Of a stretch of 64,000 nucleotides of DNA, positions 26,362-35,416 are shown one piece after another. Below the pieces are notes generated by a model. The model worked only from the letters and a program-made list of their open reading frames with translations, was not told where the DNA came from and ran no database searches. The stretch covers positions 124,001 through 188,000 of the forward strand of contig NZ_SGNY01000008.1 of the NCBI RefSeq assembly GCF_007002745.1, in the 5' to 3' direction. Every line of letters begins with the position of its first letter. The stretch's first letter is position 1. The position numbers were made by a program, and so were the translations under genes. The DNA comes from Martinezella rhizogenes. Its GTDB lineage: Bacteria; Pseudomonadota; Alphaproteobacteria; Rhizobiales; Rhizobiaceae.

Positions 26362-27411
26362 TTACGAATGTTTTTTCAGCTTTTTACGGATGCGTCCGAA
26401 AGACGGTGTGATGTCGTTTGATCTTCTATGGGCCGAGGCGGGCAATGCCAGCCACTCATGGATGCCAAGGCGGATGGCGGCCATTTGAACGATGGCCGGC
26501 AGCGCAACACCAATGATTGTCGTGATTGCCAGAAGGCTTGCCATATCTGTCACCTGAAACAGTTTTACTGCAACAGCCCGGCCAAAGCCGATGGCGATGA
26601 TGTGCATGACATAAATGCCGACGGACAGTCTCCCAAGCGTTTCAAATACGGACGATATCGCGTTTTCGCTCCTCGCGAGAATTTGCGATAGTGCGATCAC
26701 CAGAAAGATGCCGAGAACAGCGGAGATAAAAGGGAGCCTTTCGGGAATCTCGGCTTGCCATGACAAATAGGCTGAAATTGCAAAGGCTACGAGCAGTCCG
26801 AGAAATGAGCGCGTATCGTATAGTCGCTGCTGAAAACCATATTGTTTCGCGACGATGCCGAGTGTGAAATACACGAAGCCGTAGGCGATATCCCAAAGGA
26901 CGGAATGGCCGAGTGAATAAAGCAATGTGAAAACAACGAGTGCGAGTGCCAGGCGGACAATCGCGGATAGCTGTGTTAAAACAAAGGATGCGAGCTGGCA
27001 GAAAAACAGCGCGTAGAGAAACCAGAAGGGACTGATCGGATTCCACAGGATTTCGAGAATTCTGGTAAAATCAATGACCGTATTTGTGAGGCCGAGACGC
27101 CCCATGGCAACCATGAGGCTGCCGTGCAGGAGCGACCAGAACAGATAGGGATAAGCGATATTTTTTCCCAGCTTGCCCAGGAAATCTCTGGGGTCCGTCG
27201 TTTTGCCGGATGAGAAAAACAGCCCCGAAACGAAGAAAAAAAACGGCATATGAAAAGTATAGATCGTGTAGTCGACAAATCCCAGAAGGCTGAATTGCGG
27301 TGGTGCGCCGGAAACGCTTAGTCCCCTTTCCGCGTGACCGAAAACCACAAGGATCATGCACAGGCCTTTGGCGACATCATAACTATTGTCGCGCGACTTT
27401 TTCTGTTCCAT
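26362..27411 (-). CDS. Acyltransferase family 3 (OafA/ExoZ-like) membrane protein
   Basis: A 349-residue integral membrane protein with about ten hydrophobic segments. The N-terminal motif KGLCMILVVFGHAERG carries the presumed catalytic His26. FHMPFFFFVSGLFF follows (about 54-67), as in O-acetyl or succinyl transferases that decorate surface sugars. SPFWFLYALFFCQ and YVMHIIAIGFG are further family features. Base composition is AT-richer than the surrounding catabolic operons, a possible sign of transfer. It is separated from the upstream RTX gene by a strong terminator, so it has its own promoter. The acceptor sugar is unknown. Confidence 0.87.
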   Translation of the reverse strand: MEQKKSRDNSYDVAKGLCMILVVFGHAERGLSVSGAPPQFSLLGFVDYTIYTFHMPFFFFVSGLFFSSGKTTDPRDFLGKLGKNIAYPYLFWSLLHGSLMVAMGRLGLTNTVIDFTRILEILWNPISPFWFLYALFFCQLASFVLTQLSAIVRLALALVVFTLLYSLGHSVLWDIAYGFVYFTLGIVAKQYGFQQRLYDTRSFLGLLVAFAISAYLSWQAEIPERLPFISAVLGIFLVIALSQILARSENAISSVFETLGRLSVGIYVMHIIAIGFGRAVAVKLFQVTDMASLLAITTIIGVALPAIVQMAAIRLGIHEWLALPASAHRRSNDITPSFGRIRKKLKKHS

Positions 27412-27482
27412 GTCGGTGCTCTGAAAAGTTTTTGATAAAATCTAAAAGTTCAAAAGAGAATGAGAAATTTCAGGACAAAAAA

Positions 27483-27515
27483 ATCGTGGTCCGGATATAC
27501 GGTCCGGACCACGAT
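27483..27515 (-). terminator. Strong intrinsic terminator after the RTX gene
   Basis: A perfect 13-bp stem (ATCGTGGTCCGGA, loop of 7, TCCGGACCACGAT) is followed on the minus strand by a T-run, about 45 bp past the RTX stop codon. It separates the secretion operon from the acyltransferase gene. Confidence 0.9.
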
Positions 27516-27560
27516 CATTTTAGGCAATGGCGCTGCTAATGCAAATTCTCTTTGAGAGAA

Positions 27561-28523
27561 TTATGCGGTGAACCAGCCGCTGCCGGTAAGGTGAACACCT
27601 GAAACGATGATCTTTTCACCCTTGTGCGCGCCGTCCACATGGTAGTCGAGGACGGTGTCGTCGCCGAAGGTCGACAGCGTCCAGTCCGAGATTGTCGTGC
27701 CAACCAGCTTGAGCTTGTCCACGCTGGCGTTGAAGCCACTGATGGAGTCGGTGGCAAGGCTCTTGGCCATGTCGCCGAGATTGAACACGAAAGTATCGGC
27801 ACCGCCGCTGGCGATGATGTGATCGATGCCCTTGCCACCGGTTACCAGCGACGAAGCGAGCTTGACGCCGCTAAGATCGATCGTGTCGTTGCCGTCACCA
27901 GCGTTGATCGTGACAGAGGTTGCGCTACCGTCGGTGATGCCCTTGCCACCGTTTACGACATTGGTGCCGGCAGCAACGCCGCCTGCGCCCGCCGAAGACA
28001 GATCATTAAGGGCAGAGCCGGCCTTGACGATGATGGTGTCGTTGCCGGCACCGGTGTCGATGTTGAAGGCGTTTACCCAGGCTTTGTCGTTCGACAGAAG
28101 TGAGAGGGTGACCGTGTCATTGCCCGAGCCGGTGGAGATATTACCACGCTTGGCATTGAGAACTTCAACGTTGGAAGCGGTGGTGCCGCCAAGGTGAACG
28201 TCAACCTGCACGAAATCCTTGAACGAAAGGTTTTCTGCGGAGTCGGACTTGGCGAGAACGTTTTTCACCGAGTTCCATGCCGACGTCACGTCGAAATTGA
28301 AGCTGTTGGTGCTGGTGTCGTATCCAACATCGACCTTGCCGCCCACGCTGCTGCCGGGAACCGAAACGGCGCCGACATCAACGACGCCGGAATTGAGCGA
28401 GGAGCCGTTCTTGGTCTGCGTCGTCGATTCCGTGAGGAGCTTGTAAGCTTCCTGATCGATGAGATTGGTGAGCGACGAAACCGTCGAAGCGCCGCCATTA
28501 CCGAAAGTGACAGTTAATGCCAT
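27561..28523 (-). CDS. Small RTX (hemolysin-type calcium-binding repeat) protein, putative type I substrate
   Basis: A 320-residue acidic, cysteine-free protein without an N-terminal signal peptide. Nonapeptide-like calcium repeats are visible at GSGNDT (132-137), GAGNDT (158-163), GDGNDT (209-214) and a degenerate GGKGID (229-234). A C-terminal region of about 70 residues (from ADTFVFNLG) resembles the M10-type serralysin secretion domain. No catalytic domain is recognised in residues 1-125. It lies directly downstream of the HlyD and ABC genes on the same strand, so it is probably exported by them. Its function could be matrix or adhesion related; that is inference. Confidence 0.85.
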   Translation of the reverse strand: MALTVTFGNGGASTVSSLTNLIDQEAYKLLTESTTQTKNGSSLNSGVVDVGAVSVPGSSVGGKVDVGYDTSTNSFNFDVTSAWNSVKNVLAKSDSAENLSFKDFVQVDVHLGGTTASNVEVLNAKRGNISTGSGNDTVTLSLLSNDKAWVNAFNIDTGAGNDTIIVKAGSALNDLSSAGAGGVAAGTNVVNGGKGITDGSATSVTINAGDGNDTIDLSGVKLASSLVTGGKGIDHIIASGGADTFVFNLGDMAKSLATDSISGFNASVDKLKLVGTTISDWTLSTFGDDTVLDYHVDGAHKGEKIIVSGVHLTGSGWFTA

Positions 28524-28714
28524 GTTACTCTCCTATAAATTTTTGAGACTGAAATGAATTGAAATTTACTCTAAACTTAGCAATGCCTACGATATTTAAT
28601 CCATAAAAAATAATAAAACAAGAGACTAATTTACGCTTATTTTTAACTATACTGAGTGTCTACCCGCATATTTTGTGAATGTTTTCATTTGGATAATATG
28701 CAGCGTAAAGAAGC

Positions 28715-30028
28715 TTATTCCTGTATGAACGTTTTATTAAGCCGGTCCTGAAACGGTTTCACGAAATAGGACAGCACGCTTCTCTCACTCGTCTGTATGA
28801 AGACTTCCGCCGGCATTCCCGGGTATAGTTTTCCGCCCGGAAGATGCTGCATCCCGATCTTATCCGGTTTGATCCGCAGGGTGTAAAAGGAGGCCCCGGT
28901 TCGGGAATCCATCTGTAGATCAGGAGCGACGACGGCGACTTCGGCAACGACATCAGGTGTCGTGCTCTGGTTGAAGGCCGTGAACCGGATGGTGACCGGC
29001 TGGCCGACGTAAATCTGGTCAATGTCTCGCGGAAGTATGTCCGCTTCGATTGCAAGGTCGTCTTTCTCCGGCACCACCAGCATCAGCACTTCGCCCGGCT
29101 GAATGACACCATTTATATTGTGCACGGAAAGCTGATAGACACGCCCGGCGATCGGTGAACGAATATCAAGGCGATCCAGCTGATCGCGGGTTGCGGCAAG
29201 CCGTTCTTCGTATTCGGCGACCGTTGCCTCGACCGATGTCAGGTCTTTGGTAACTTCGGACTTTCGGTCTTCGTCGAGCTGCAGCAGCTGCAGGTCCATT
29301 TCACTCATCTTGCCCACCGTCTGGGCGCGGGCCGCCATATATTGGCCCTGCTGGCCTTCGAGGTTGGACAGCTGCCGCTTCAAGAGATTGAGCCGCTGAA
29401 GCGTGACGAGCCCCTTGCTGTAAAGTTCCTGCGTCTTGGAAACATCCTCCTTGACGATGGCAAGCTCGTTTTCGGTTGCCTCAACCTGAACGCCCATGCC
29501 TCGCGCCTCGTCAAGAAGTTGCTCCTTGCGCGTTGCCAGCTGTTTTTTCATGCCGGTCAGCGCGCTGAGGCGGCTGTTAAAAAGCCCCTGTTCGCTGTCG
29601 ATGAATGTCCTGGCGGATTTCGGATTGGTCAATTCCACCAGATCTTCCGGCACGGTGAAAGACGCGGCCTCGGTAATTTCGGCGCGCAGACGGGCACGGC
29701 GCGAGTAAAGCTGCGCGAGCGTGTTCTCCACGATGGATAAATTGGCCTGAACGATCGTGTCGCTCAGCCGCAGTAAAATCTGCCCTGCATCGACCCTGTC
29801 GCCTTCGGCGACCCTGATCTCGCTGACAATGCCGCCGGAAAGGTGCTGGATTTTCTTGGAGTTGCCTTCGACGACGACCCGTCCCGTGGCGACGACTGCG
29901 CCGGCAAGCTTTGCCATGGCTGCCCAGCCGCCCAATCCGACGAGCAGGCCGATGGCGAGAACCATCACTGCGGCGGAATGCTTTACGAGAGACGCATTCG
30001 TGACGCCGGCTGTTTCCTGCTCAACCAT
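28715..30028 (-). CDS. HlyD-family type I secretion periplasmic adaptor
   Basis: A 437-residue membrane fusion protein of the PrtE/HlyD class. One transmembrane segment lies at about 18-42 (AAVMVLAIGLLVGLGGWAAMA). A biotinyl-lipoyl-like half (GGIVSEIRVAEGDRVDAGQILLRL), a long coiled-coil region (about 95-290), and the second half with the C-terminal DLQMDSRTGASFYTLRI and PGMPAEVFIQTSERSVLSYFVKPFQD complete the family plan. It overlaps the ABC gene by 8 bp, so the pair is co-translated. A TolC-like outer-membrane component is not encoded nearby. Confidence 0.93.
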   Translation of the reverse strand: MVEQETAGVTNASLVKHSAAVMVLAIGLLVGLGGWAAMAKLAGAVVATGRVVVEGNSKKIQHLSGGIVSEIRVAEGDRVDAGQILLRLSDTIVQANLSIVENTLAQLYSRRARLRAEITEAASFTVPEDLVELTNPKSARTFIDSEQGLFNSRLSALTGMKKQLATRKEQLLDEARGMGVQVEATENELAIVKEDVSKTQELYSKGLVTLQRLNLLKRQLSNLEGQQGQYMAARAQTVGKMSEMDLQLLQLDEDRKSEVTKDLTSVEATVAEYEERLAATRDQLDRLDIRSPIAGRVYQLSVHNINGVIQPGEVLMLVVPEKDDLAIEADILPRDIDQIYVGQPVTIRFTAFNQSTTPDVVAEVAVVAPDLQMDSRTGASFYTLRIKPDKIGMQHLPGGKLYPGMPAEVFIQTSERSVLSYFVKPFQDRLNKTFIQE

Positions 30029-31757
30029 TTTCGCCCACCCGGTTTTCGATCCTGCGCGTTTCTTCCTCCGCGGCCGGCACCTGATGCAGGTTTTGCCGTA
30101 GGATTTGCGCCAGCACTTCTTCCTTGGTGCCGAAGCGCAGCATCCGGCCGCCGCTCATGACCATCACGAGATTGACGCTTTCAATGGCGCTGGGACGATG
30201 GGCGATGACAACAACGATGCCGCCCCGCGCCCTGATGTCGCCGATTGCATTGCGCAGCGCCATCTCGCCTTCGCTGTCCAGATTGGAGTTAGGCTCATCC
30301 AGAATCACAAAAAACGGTTCGCCGAAAAGCGCGCGGGCAAGGCCGATGCGCTGCTTCTGCCCGCCCGATAAGGCCTCGCCACGATCGCCGATATAGGTGT
30401 CGTAACCGCTGGGCAGGCTCAGGATCAGGTCATGAACCTGAGCCGCCTTGGCCGCCGCAACGATTGCTTCCGCTGTCGCATCACGGTCAAATCGTGCGAT
30501 ATTCTGCGCGACGGTTCCCGCCATCAACTCCACCTGCTGGGGCATGTAACCGATGGATTTGCCGAGAACCTCGAAATCCCATTGGTTCAACGCTGCGCCA
30601 TCGAAGCGCACGGAACCGCGCTCATAGGGCCAGATCCCCGTCATCAGGCGCGCCAGCGTTGATTTTCCGGACGCGCTTGGGCCAATGATACCAAGCCCGT
30701 CGCCAGCATTCAGCGTAAAGGAAATATCGGCAACCGTATCGCGCGCAGCACTCGGCGGCCCACCCGTCACACGATCGACGGCAACGGTATATTGCGGCCG
30801 CGGCAGAGAAAGTGGCGGCGGCGGCTCAGGCACCAGTTCAAGAAATTCGTTGATGCGCTTCCAGCCCTGTCGCGCCGTCATGAAACTGCGCCAGTTGGCT
30901 ATTGCATGTTCGACGGGGCCAAGCGCCTTTGCCGAAAGGATCGAGCCTGCGATGATGCTGCCCGCTGATGCATTGCCATCGATGACCAGCACGGCGCCGA
31001 TTGCCATGACGCCGGATTGCAGCAGCAGGCGGAATGTGCGCGATATCGCGCCAAGCATGCCTGCCGTATCGGAGGTCGAGAGGGTGACGGCACGATATTG
31101 GGAATGCAGATCGCTCCACATCGAGGTCACCGCACCCATCATCCCCATGGTCCTGATGGATTCAATATTGCGCTGACTGTTGCCCACGAGCGTGTTTCTC
31201 TGCCCACGCGCGGCATAAGCCTGTTTGGTCGCCTTTTCGGTGAGCCAATTGGTCAAAAGCGTCAAGATGACGAGAATGACGGCGCCGCCAAGCACGGCAA
31301 AGCCGATCCACGGGTGCAGGGCAAAACAGATCAGCAGATAGATGGGGAGCCAGGGAATGTCGAAAAATGCTCCGGGGCCCGGACCGGACAAAAACTGACG
31401 TATCTGATCGAGATCGCCGACGATCTGCAAGCCATCGATCTTGGCGGAGGCAAGAAGAGGAGCGCCGATCGATGCCCTGAAAAGCTTCTGATTGAGCGCG
31501 TCGTCGATGGTATCGGCGATACGCGCCAATATCCGGCTGCGCAAAACGTCAAAGCCCATCAGAAAGGCGTAAAGGATGATGAGGAGAACGACCAGCGCGA
31601 CAAGCGAAGGGATGCTCTTGCTGGGCAAAATGCGATCGTAAACCTCCAGCATGAAGAGCGAGCCGGAAAGATTAAGAATATTCATCAGCGCACTGGCAAG
31701 GCCAACAGCAAAAAAAGCGCGCCTATTTTTTGTTAAAAAAGAATTAAATAAAAACAT
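30021..31757 (-). CDS. Type I secretion system permease/ATPase (PrtD-like)
   Basis: A 578-residue ABC exporter half-transporter. The membrane domain covers about 20-300 (LNLSGSLFMLEVYDRILPSKS is diagnostic of PrtD-type exporters). In the nucleotide-binding domain Walker A is GPSASGKST (359-367), the signature LSGGQKQR starts at 463, and Walker B is FFVILDEPNSNLD. There is no C39 peptidase domain. The start at 31757 (MFLFNSFLTKNRRAFF) fits homologues better than the ORF start at 31790. It probably exports the RTX protein two genes downstream. Confidence 0.93.
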   Translation of the reverse strand: MFLFNSFLTKNRRAFFAVGLASALMNILNLSGSLFMLEVYDRILPSKSIPSLVALVVLLIILYAFLMGFDVLRSRILARIADTIDDALNQKLFRASIGAPLLASAKIDGLQIVGDLDQIRQFLSGPGPGAFFDIPWLPIYLLICFALHPWIGFAVLGGAVILVILTLLTNWLTEKATKQAYAARGQRNTLVGNSQRNIESIRTMGMMGAVTSMWSDLHSQYRAVTLSTSDTAGMLGAISRTFRLLLQSGVMAIGAVLVIDGNASAGSIIAGSILSAKALGPVEHAIANWRSFMTARQGWKRINEFLELVPEPPPPLSLPRPQYTVAVDRVTGGPPSAARDTVADISFTLNAGDGLGIIGPSASGKSTLARLMTGIWPYERGSVRFDGAALNQWDFEVLGKSIGYMPQQVELMAGTVAQNIARFDRDATAEAIVAAAKAAQVHDLILSLPSGYDTYIGDRGEALSGGQKQRIGLARALFGEPFFVILDEPNSNLDSEGEMALRNAIGDIRARGGIVVVIAHRPSAIESVNLVMVMSGGRMLRFGTKEEVLAQILRQNLHQVPAAEEETRRIENRVGENG

Positions 31758-32066
31758 ATCAACACCTAAAACTGCGCGAAAATTGCACAATAAATAAAAT
31801 TAGGCAATGCTGTTTGATAATGAACTGGATAAACCGATTAAAGCATCTTAGGATTAGTGCCGCGGGGGCAACCTGCAAAAATAAATCCGGCTAATAATTA
31901 GGGCTGGCCTTTGTGTATGCATCCTCGATATTTAAATGCTTCGCGCTGAGGCGAGATCGCTGATCCGGATCTACTTCGGTGCGGTCATTAACAGGCGTGC
32001 CGCCAGCGGTTTAGCATTATCGATCGACACGGCTCGGTCTTCAGCCGCGCAACGGGTCGTTGACGT
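31758..32066. other. Intergenic region upstream of the type I secretion operon
   Basis: The left half, next to the ABC start, is AT-rich and likely contains the leftward promoter of the secretion operon. I see no gene, RNA or clear terminator for the upstream glycosyltransferase gene. Confidence 0.5.
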
Positions 32067-33191
32067 TCAGGCCCGTTCCGCCAGTGCAAAATTCACGGTA
32101 TCGGCAAATTCCCGCAGGAAACGTTCCCGTGAGAAGCGGGCGGCATTGTCGATGCAGGCGTTCTTGTCGAAGCGCTCGGAATTGTCGACGAATTCCTGCA
32201 CGGCGGCACAGATCGCTTCCGGTGTCTGTTCGCCGAAATAGAGGCCCGTCGGCTGGTTTGAAGCGCCGAGCGGGATGACCGTTTCAAGCACGCCGCCTCT
32301 GCCATAGGCGATGACCGGTGTTCCGAGCGCCTGCGATTCCACCGGCACGATGCCGAAGTCATCTTCTGCCGCAAAAACGAAGGCCCTGGCTTCCGCCATG
32401 TATTTATGAAGCTCCTCATTGCCGACGAAGCCAAGGATTTCAACGTTGGGCGCGGCGATGTCGCGAATACGTTTCATGTCGGGTCCGTCGCCGATGACGA
32501 CGAGGCGTTTCTCGGGCATCTTCGCAAAGGCTTCGACGATCAGGTGTACCTTCTTGTAGGGCACTAGCCGCGACGCGGTAACGAAATAGTCGCCTTTCCA
32601 TTCGGAGGGAGACAGATGCGAGGTATCCACCGGCGGATAGATCACCGTTGAATCGCGCCCGTAACATTTGCGCACCCGGTTGCGAATGAATTTGGAATTG
32701 ACCGTCATCAGGTCAACGCCGTTGGCGGTTCGTATATCCCACATGCGAATATAGTGCAGGATGGCGCGCGCAATCCATGAGGCGAAGCCGCGATTGAGTT
32801 TTGTTTCTTTCAGATATTGGTGCTGGAGATCCCAGGCATAACGGATGGGGCTGTGGATATAGGAGACGTGAAACTGGCCCGGACCGGTGATGACACCCTT
32901 GGCGACGGCATAGCTTGAGGAGATCACCAGATCGTAGCCGCTGAGATCAAATTGTTCGATGGCAAGCGGCATTAACGGTAAATAGGAACGGTATTTCTTC
33001 CGGGCGAAGGGCAGTTTCTGGATGAAAGAGGTGTTGACGGGCCGCCCGCCGAGGAAACCCCGGTCGCGCTCGCTCATGAAATCGACAAGGCAATAAAGAT
33101 CCGCGTGAGGATAGATTTCGAGAAGGTTGTGAAGCACCTTTTCAGCCCCACCTCGGTCGGTGAGCCAGTCATGGACGATTGCCGTCTTCAT
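32067..33191 (-). CDS. Glycosyltransferase family 4
   Basis: A 374-residue GT-B enzyme, probably a mannosyl- or similar sugar transferase in surface polysaccharide synthesis. The N-terminal acceptor domain begins MKTAIVHDWLTDRGGAEKVL. The C-terminal donor domain carries ASRLVPYKKVHLIVEAF and the EX7E retaining motif region EDDFGIVPVESQALGTPVIAYGRGG. I chose the ATG at 33191 with a good GAGGAA site; the frame extends to 33371 without homologous character. No partner glycosyltransferases flank it. Sugar specificity cannot be read from sequence. Confidence 0.9.
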   Translation of the reverse strand: MKTAIVHDWLTDRGGAEKVLHNLLEIYPHADLYCLVDFMSERDRGFLGGRPVNTSFIQKLPFARKKYRSYLPLMPLAIEQFDLSGYDLVISSSYAVAKGVITGPGQFHVSYIHSPIRYAWDLQHQYLKETKLNRGFASWIARAILHYIRMWDIRTANGVDLMTVNSKFIRNRVRKCYGRDSTVIYPPVDTSHLSPSEWKGDYFVTASRLVPYKKVHLIVEAFAKMPEKRLVVIGDGPDMKRIRDIAAPNVEILGFVGNEELHKYMAEARAFVFAAEDDFGIVPVESQALGTPVIAYGRGGVLETVIPLGASNQPTGLYFGEQTPEAICAAVQEFVDNSERFDKNACIDNAARFSRERFLREFADTVNFALAERA

Positions 33192-33531
33192 AATTTCCTC
33201 AATAATTTCAACGTAATAAAAATTTATAATCCGCCCTGGAAAAACTCGGCGGTATAGAATGGCCTGCTTGTCTCCAGTCCTGAAAAAGCGGCTGCCGGAG
33301 ACGGAATGATATGAAAATAATAGGAATGCTAAGCGATGTCGGTCGAAAACTGGTCTTGGTTCGATCTTCAATAGCAGTTTGTTCGCAAATGCGAAATATC
33401 CCGACCTGTTAATTCTCTTCTGTCTCGCCCGGAAGACGTGGCCGTCATTCCCAAAAGCTTGCTTTTAACGCTGGCAAAGATTTCCTGCTGGTTCCTCAAC
33501 CCATGAATTCCGAGATCTCGCCACGAGGTCA

Positions 33532-33559
33532 TTGACAAGGCGTCTTATCAAGATATTCT
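33532..33559 (+). promoter_or_regulatory. Putative sigma-70 promoter for the ABC operon
   Basis: A consensus -35 element TTGACA (33532-33537) is followed after 16 bp by TATTCT (33554-33559, 4/6 to consensus). It lies about 65 bp before the ATG of the substrate-binding protein, just upstream of the putative IclR box. Confidence 0.5.
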
Positions 33560-33572
33560 GTTATAAAGATGC

Positions 33573-33588
33573 ATATAACATAATAATG
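33573..33588 (-). promoter_or_regulatory. Putative IclR operator, copy 1
   Basis: Reads CATTATTATGTTATAT on the minus strand. It matches 14 of 16 bases with 39908-39923 in the IclR/SelA-like divergent region. It sits just after the putative -10 element of the ABC operon, a position suited to repression. Confidence 0.55.
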
Positions 33589-33625
33589 GAACATCGAGTT
33601 GATAAAAAAAGCTGGGAGCTTTAAC

Positions 33626-35152
33626 ATGAGACGTAAGATTGCATTTCTCGCCACCGCCGCGCTGTTGCTGGCGCCGGGTGTGATGATGGCCGCGGAGAAG
33701 GGTGGCGTCATCAACGTCGCGACGATCGGCGAGCCGCCGACACTCGATCCCATGGCCTCGACCGCCGATCTGGTCGGCATCGTCACGCAGCATATTTTCG
33801 AAACGCTTTACACCTTCGACAAGGGCTGGAAGGTGACGCCGCTTCTGGCCGAAAGTCTGCCGGAAATCAGTGCGGATGGCAAAACTTACACGATCAAGCT
33901 CAGGCAGGGCATCAAGTTCCATGATGGAAGCGACATGACCTCGGAAGATGTCGTCGCCTCGCTCGGCCGCTGGATGAAGATCGCCTCGCGCGGCAAGCAG
34001 GCCGCCGGTTTCATCGACAATATTTCCGCGCCCGATGCCGGAACGGTGACGATCACCCTCAAGCAGGCCTATGCGCCGCTGACCTCGCTTCTGGCTTTCA
34101 ACAACTCCGCCGCCATCATTCTGCCGGCTGAAAAACAGGCGGAGCCGATGGCCGAATTTGTCGGCACCGGTCCTTATATGCTGAAGGAACGCAAGGCGGA
34201 CCAATATATCCAGCTCGTGCGGTTCGATGGTTACAAATCCCGTGATGGCGAAAGCGACGGTTATGGTGGTGCACGCCATCAGTATCTCGATGAAATCCGC
34301 TTCGTTCCGGTGCCTGATCCGAATACCCGCGTCGAAGCCGCTGTTTCCGGACAATACGACTATGTCGATTCCATTCCGGTGGAATCCTTCGACAAGGTGA
34401 AGTCCTCGTCGGCCTCGCAGCCGATGATGCTGAAACCATTCGGTTTCCCGGTCTTCGTGTTCAACACCAAGGAGGGGCTTGCTTCCAAGCTCGAGGTCCG
34501 CAAGGCCGTGACCGAAGCCTTGAACATGGACGACATGCTCGCAGCCGCTTTCGGCAGCACGGATTTCTACGCGCTGGACGGTGCCTATTACCCCGACAAT
34601 TTCTCCTGGCACACGGAAGAGGGTGTCGAGGGCAATTATAATGTCGGCAACCCGGAAGCCGCCGCCGAAAAGCTGAAGGCAGCCGGTTATAATGGCGAGC
34701 CACTGCGCATCCTCACCAGCCGCCAATATGAGTTCCATTACAAGATGGCGCAGGTGGCGGCGGAATATCTGAAACTTGCCGGTTTCAAGGTGGATATGCA
34801 GGTGGTGGACTGGGCGACGCTGACGCAGCGCCGCGCCGATCCGAAGCTTTGGGACATCTATATCAGCCACAGCCCCTTCCTGCCGGAACCGGCGCTGATG
34901 GGAGCTCTGTCCACCAGCTCACCGGGCTGGTGGGATACGCCGGCACGCAAGGCGGCAGTTGACGCCTTCACGTCGGAAGCCGATCCGGAAAAGCGCCTCG
35001 CGCTTTGGGCCAACGTACAGAAGACGATCTATGCCGAGCTGCCGCTCATCAAGATCGGCGACTTCAACGCCGCCGCGGCCAAGTCCAACAAGCTTGATGG
35101 TGTCGACCCGGCTCCGTGGCCGTATTTCTGGAACGCTTCGGTCACGAAATAG
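33626..35152 (+). CDS. Oligopeptide-type ABC transporter substrate-binding protein (SBP_bac_5)
   Basis: A 508-residue periplasmic binding protein of the DppA/OppA family. A signal peptide ends near residue 22 (GVMMA/AEK). The mature protein opens GGVINVATIGEPPTLDPMAS and carries the family motifs LAESLPEISADGKTYTIKLR and GIKFHDGSDMTSEDVVASL. A GGGAG site precedes the ATG at 33626. In context it probably binds a small peptide-like or acylated compound that the downstream amidohydrolase cleaves. A REP-like palindrome separates it from the permease genes. Confidence 0.92.
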   Translation: MRRKIAFLATAALLLAPGVMMAAEKGGVINVATIGEPPTLDPMASTADLVGIVTQHIFETLYTFDKGWKVTPLLAESLPEISADGKTYTIKLRQGIKFHDGSDMTSEDVVASLGRWMKIASRGKQAAGFIDNISAPDAGTVTITLKQAYAPLTSLLAFNNSAAIILPAEKQAEPMAEFVGTGPYMLKERKADQYIQLVRFDGYKSRDGESDGYGGARHQYLDEIRFVPVPDPNTRVEAAVSGQYDYVDSIPVESFDKVKSSSASQPMMLKPFGFPVFVFNTKEGLASKLEVRKAVTEALNMDDMLAAAFGSTDFYALDGAYYPDNFSWHTEEGVEGNYNVGNPEAAAEKLKAAGYNGEPLRILTSRQYEFHYKMAQVAAEYLKLAGFKVDMQVVDWATLTQRRADPKLWDIYISHSPFLPEPALMGALSTSSPGWWDTPARKAAVDAFTSEADPEKRLALWANVQKTIYAELPLIKIGDFNAAAAKSNKLDGVDPAPWPYFWNASVTK

Positions 35153-35193
35153 GATCAGCTTGGTCTCGGGGTGCTGGGTGCTACGGCCGCACC

Positions 35194-35307
35194 CCGTCAT
35201 CCCGGCCTTGAGCCGGGATCCAGCGCGATCAAGTCTTTGATCGCAAGGGATTCTTTTACCACGCCGACGCGTGATAGCTGGATGCCGGATCAAGTCCGGC
35301 ATGACGG
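35194..35307. repeat. REP-like palindromic element
   Basis: Imperfect inverted copies CGTCATCCCGGCCTTGAGC (35194 on) and a GGCATGACGG-ending arm (35278-35307) flank a central hairpin GCGATCAAG/CTTTGATCGC (35224-35243). The CGTCATCC...GGATGACG format recurs at 60334-60407. It is inside the ABC operon, between binding-protein and permease genes. Confidence 0.75.
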
Positions 35308-35416
35308 AAGTAAGCGTTTTTCCCGACCCTGAGTGCCGGAGGTGTCGGCATTCATCTTTAACTCAGTTCAACCGTCGCCTGGTCGCGGCCTATCACCCGC
35401 TTCGGAGCCTTGATAC

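Larger units (their letters stand above)
33192..33625. other. Divergent intergenic region between glycosyltransferase and peptide-type ABC operon
   Basis: A 434-bp non-coding stretch. The left part should carry the glycosyltransferase promoter. The right part carries a sigma-70-like promoter and the box shared with the IclR region. No RNA gene is recognised. Confidence 0.6.

Noticed and set aside
33192..33625. Search for a tRNA, small RNA or second riboswitch in the long intergenic regions
   Set aside because: Apart from the TPP aptamer, no tRNA arms, conserved aptamer core or CRISPR-like repeat could be recognised in any of the long gaps.
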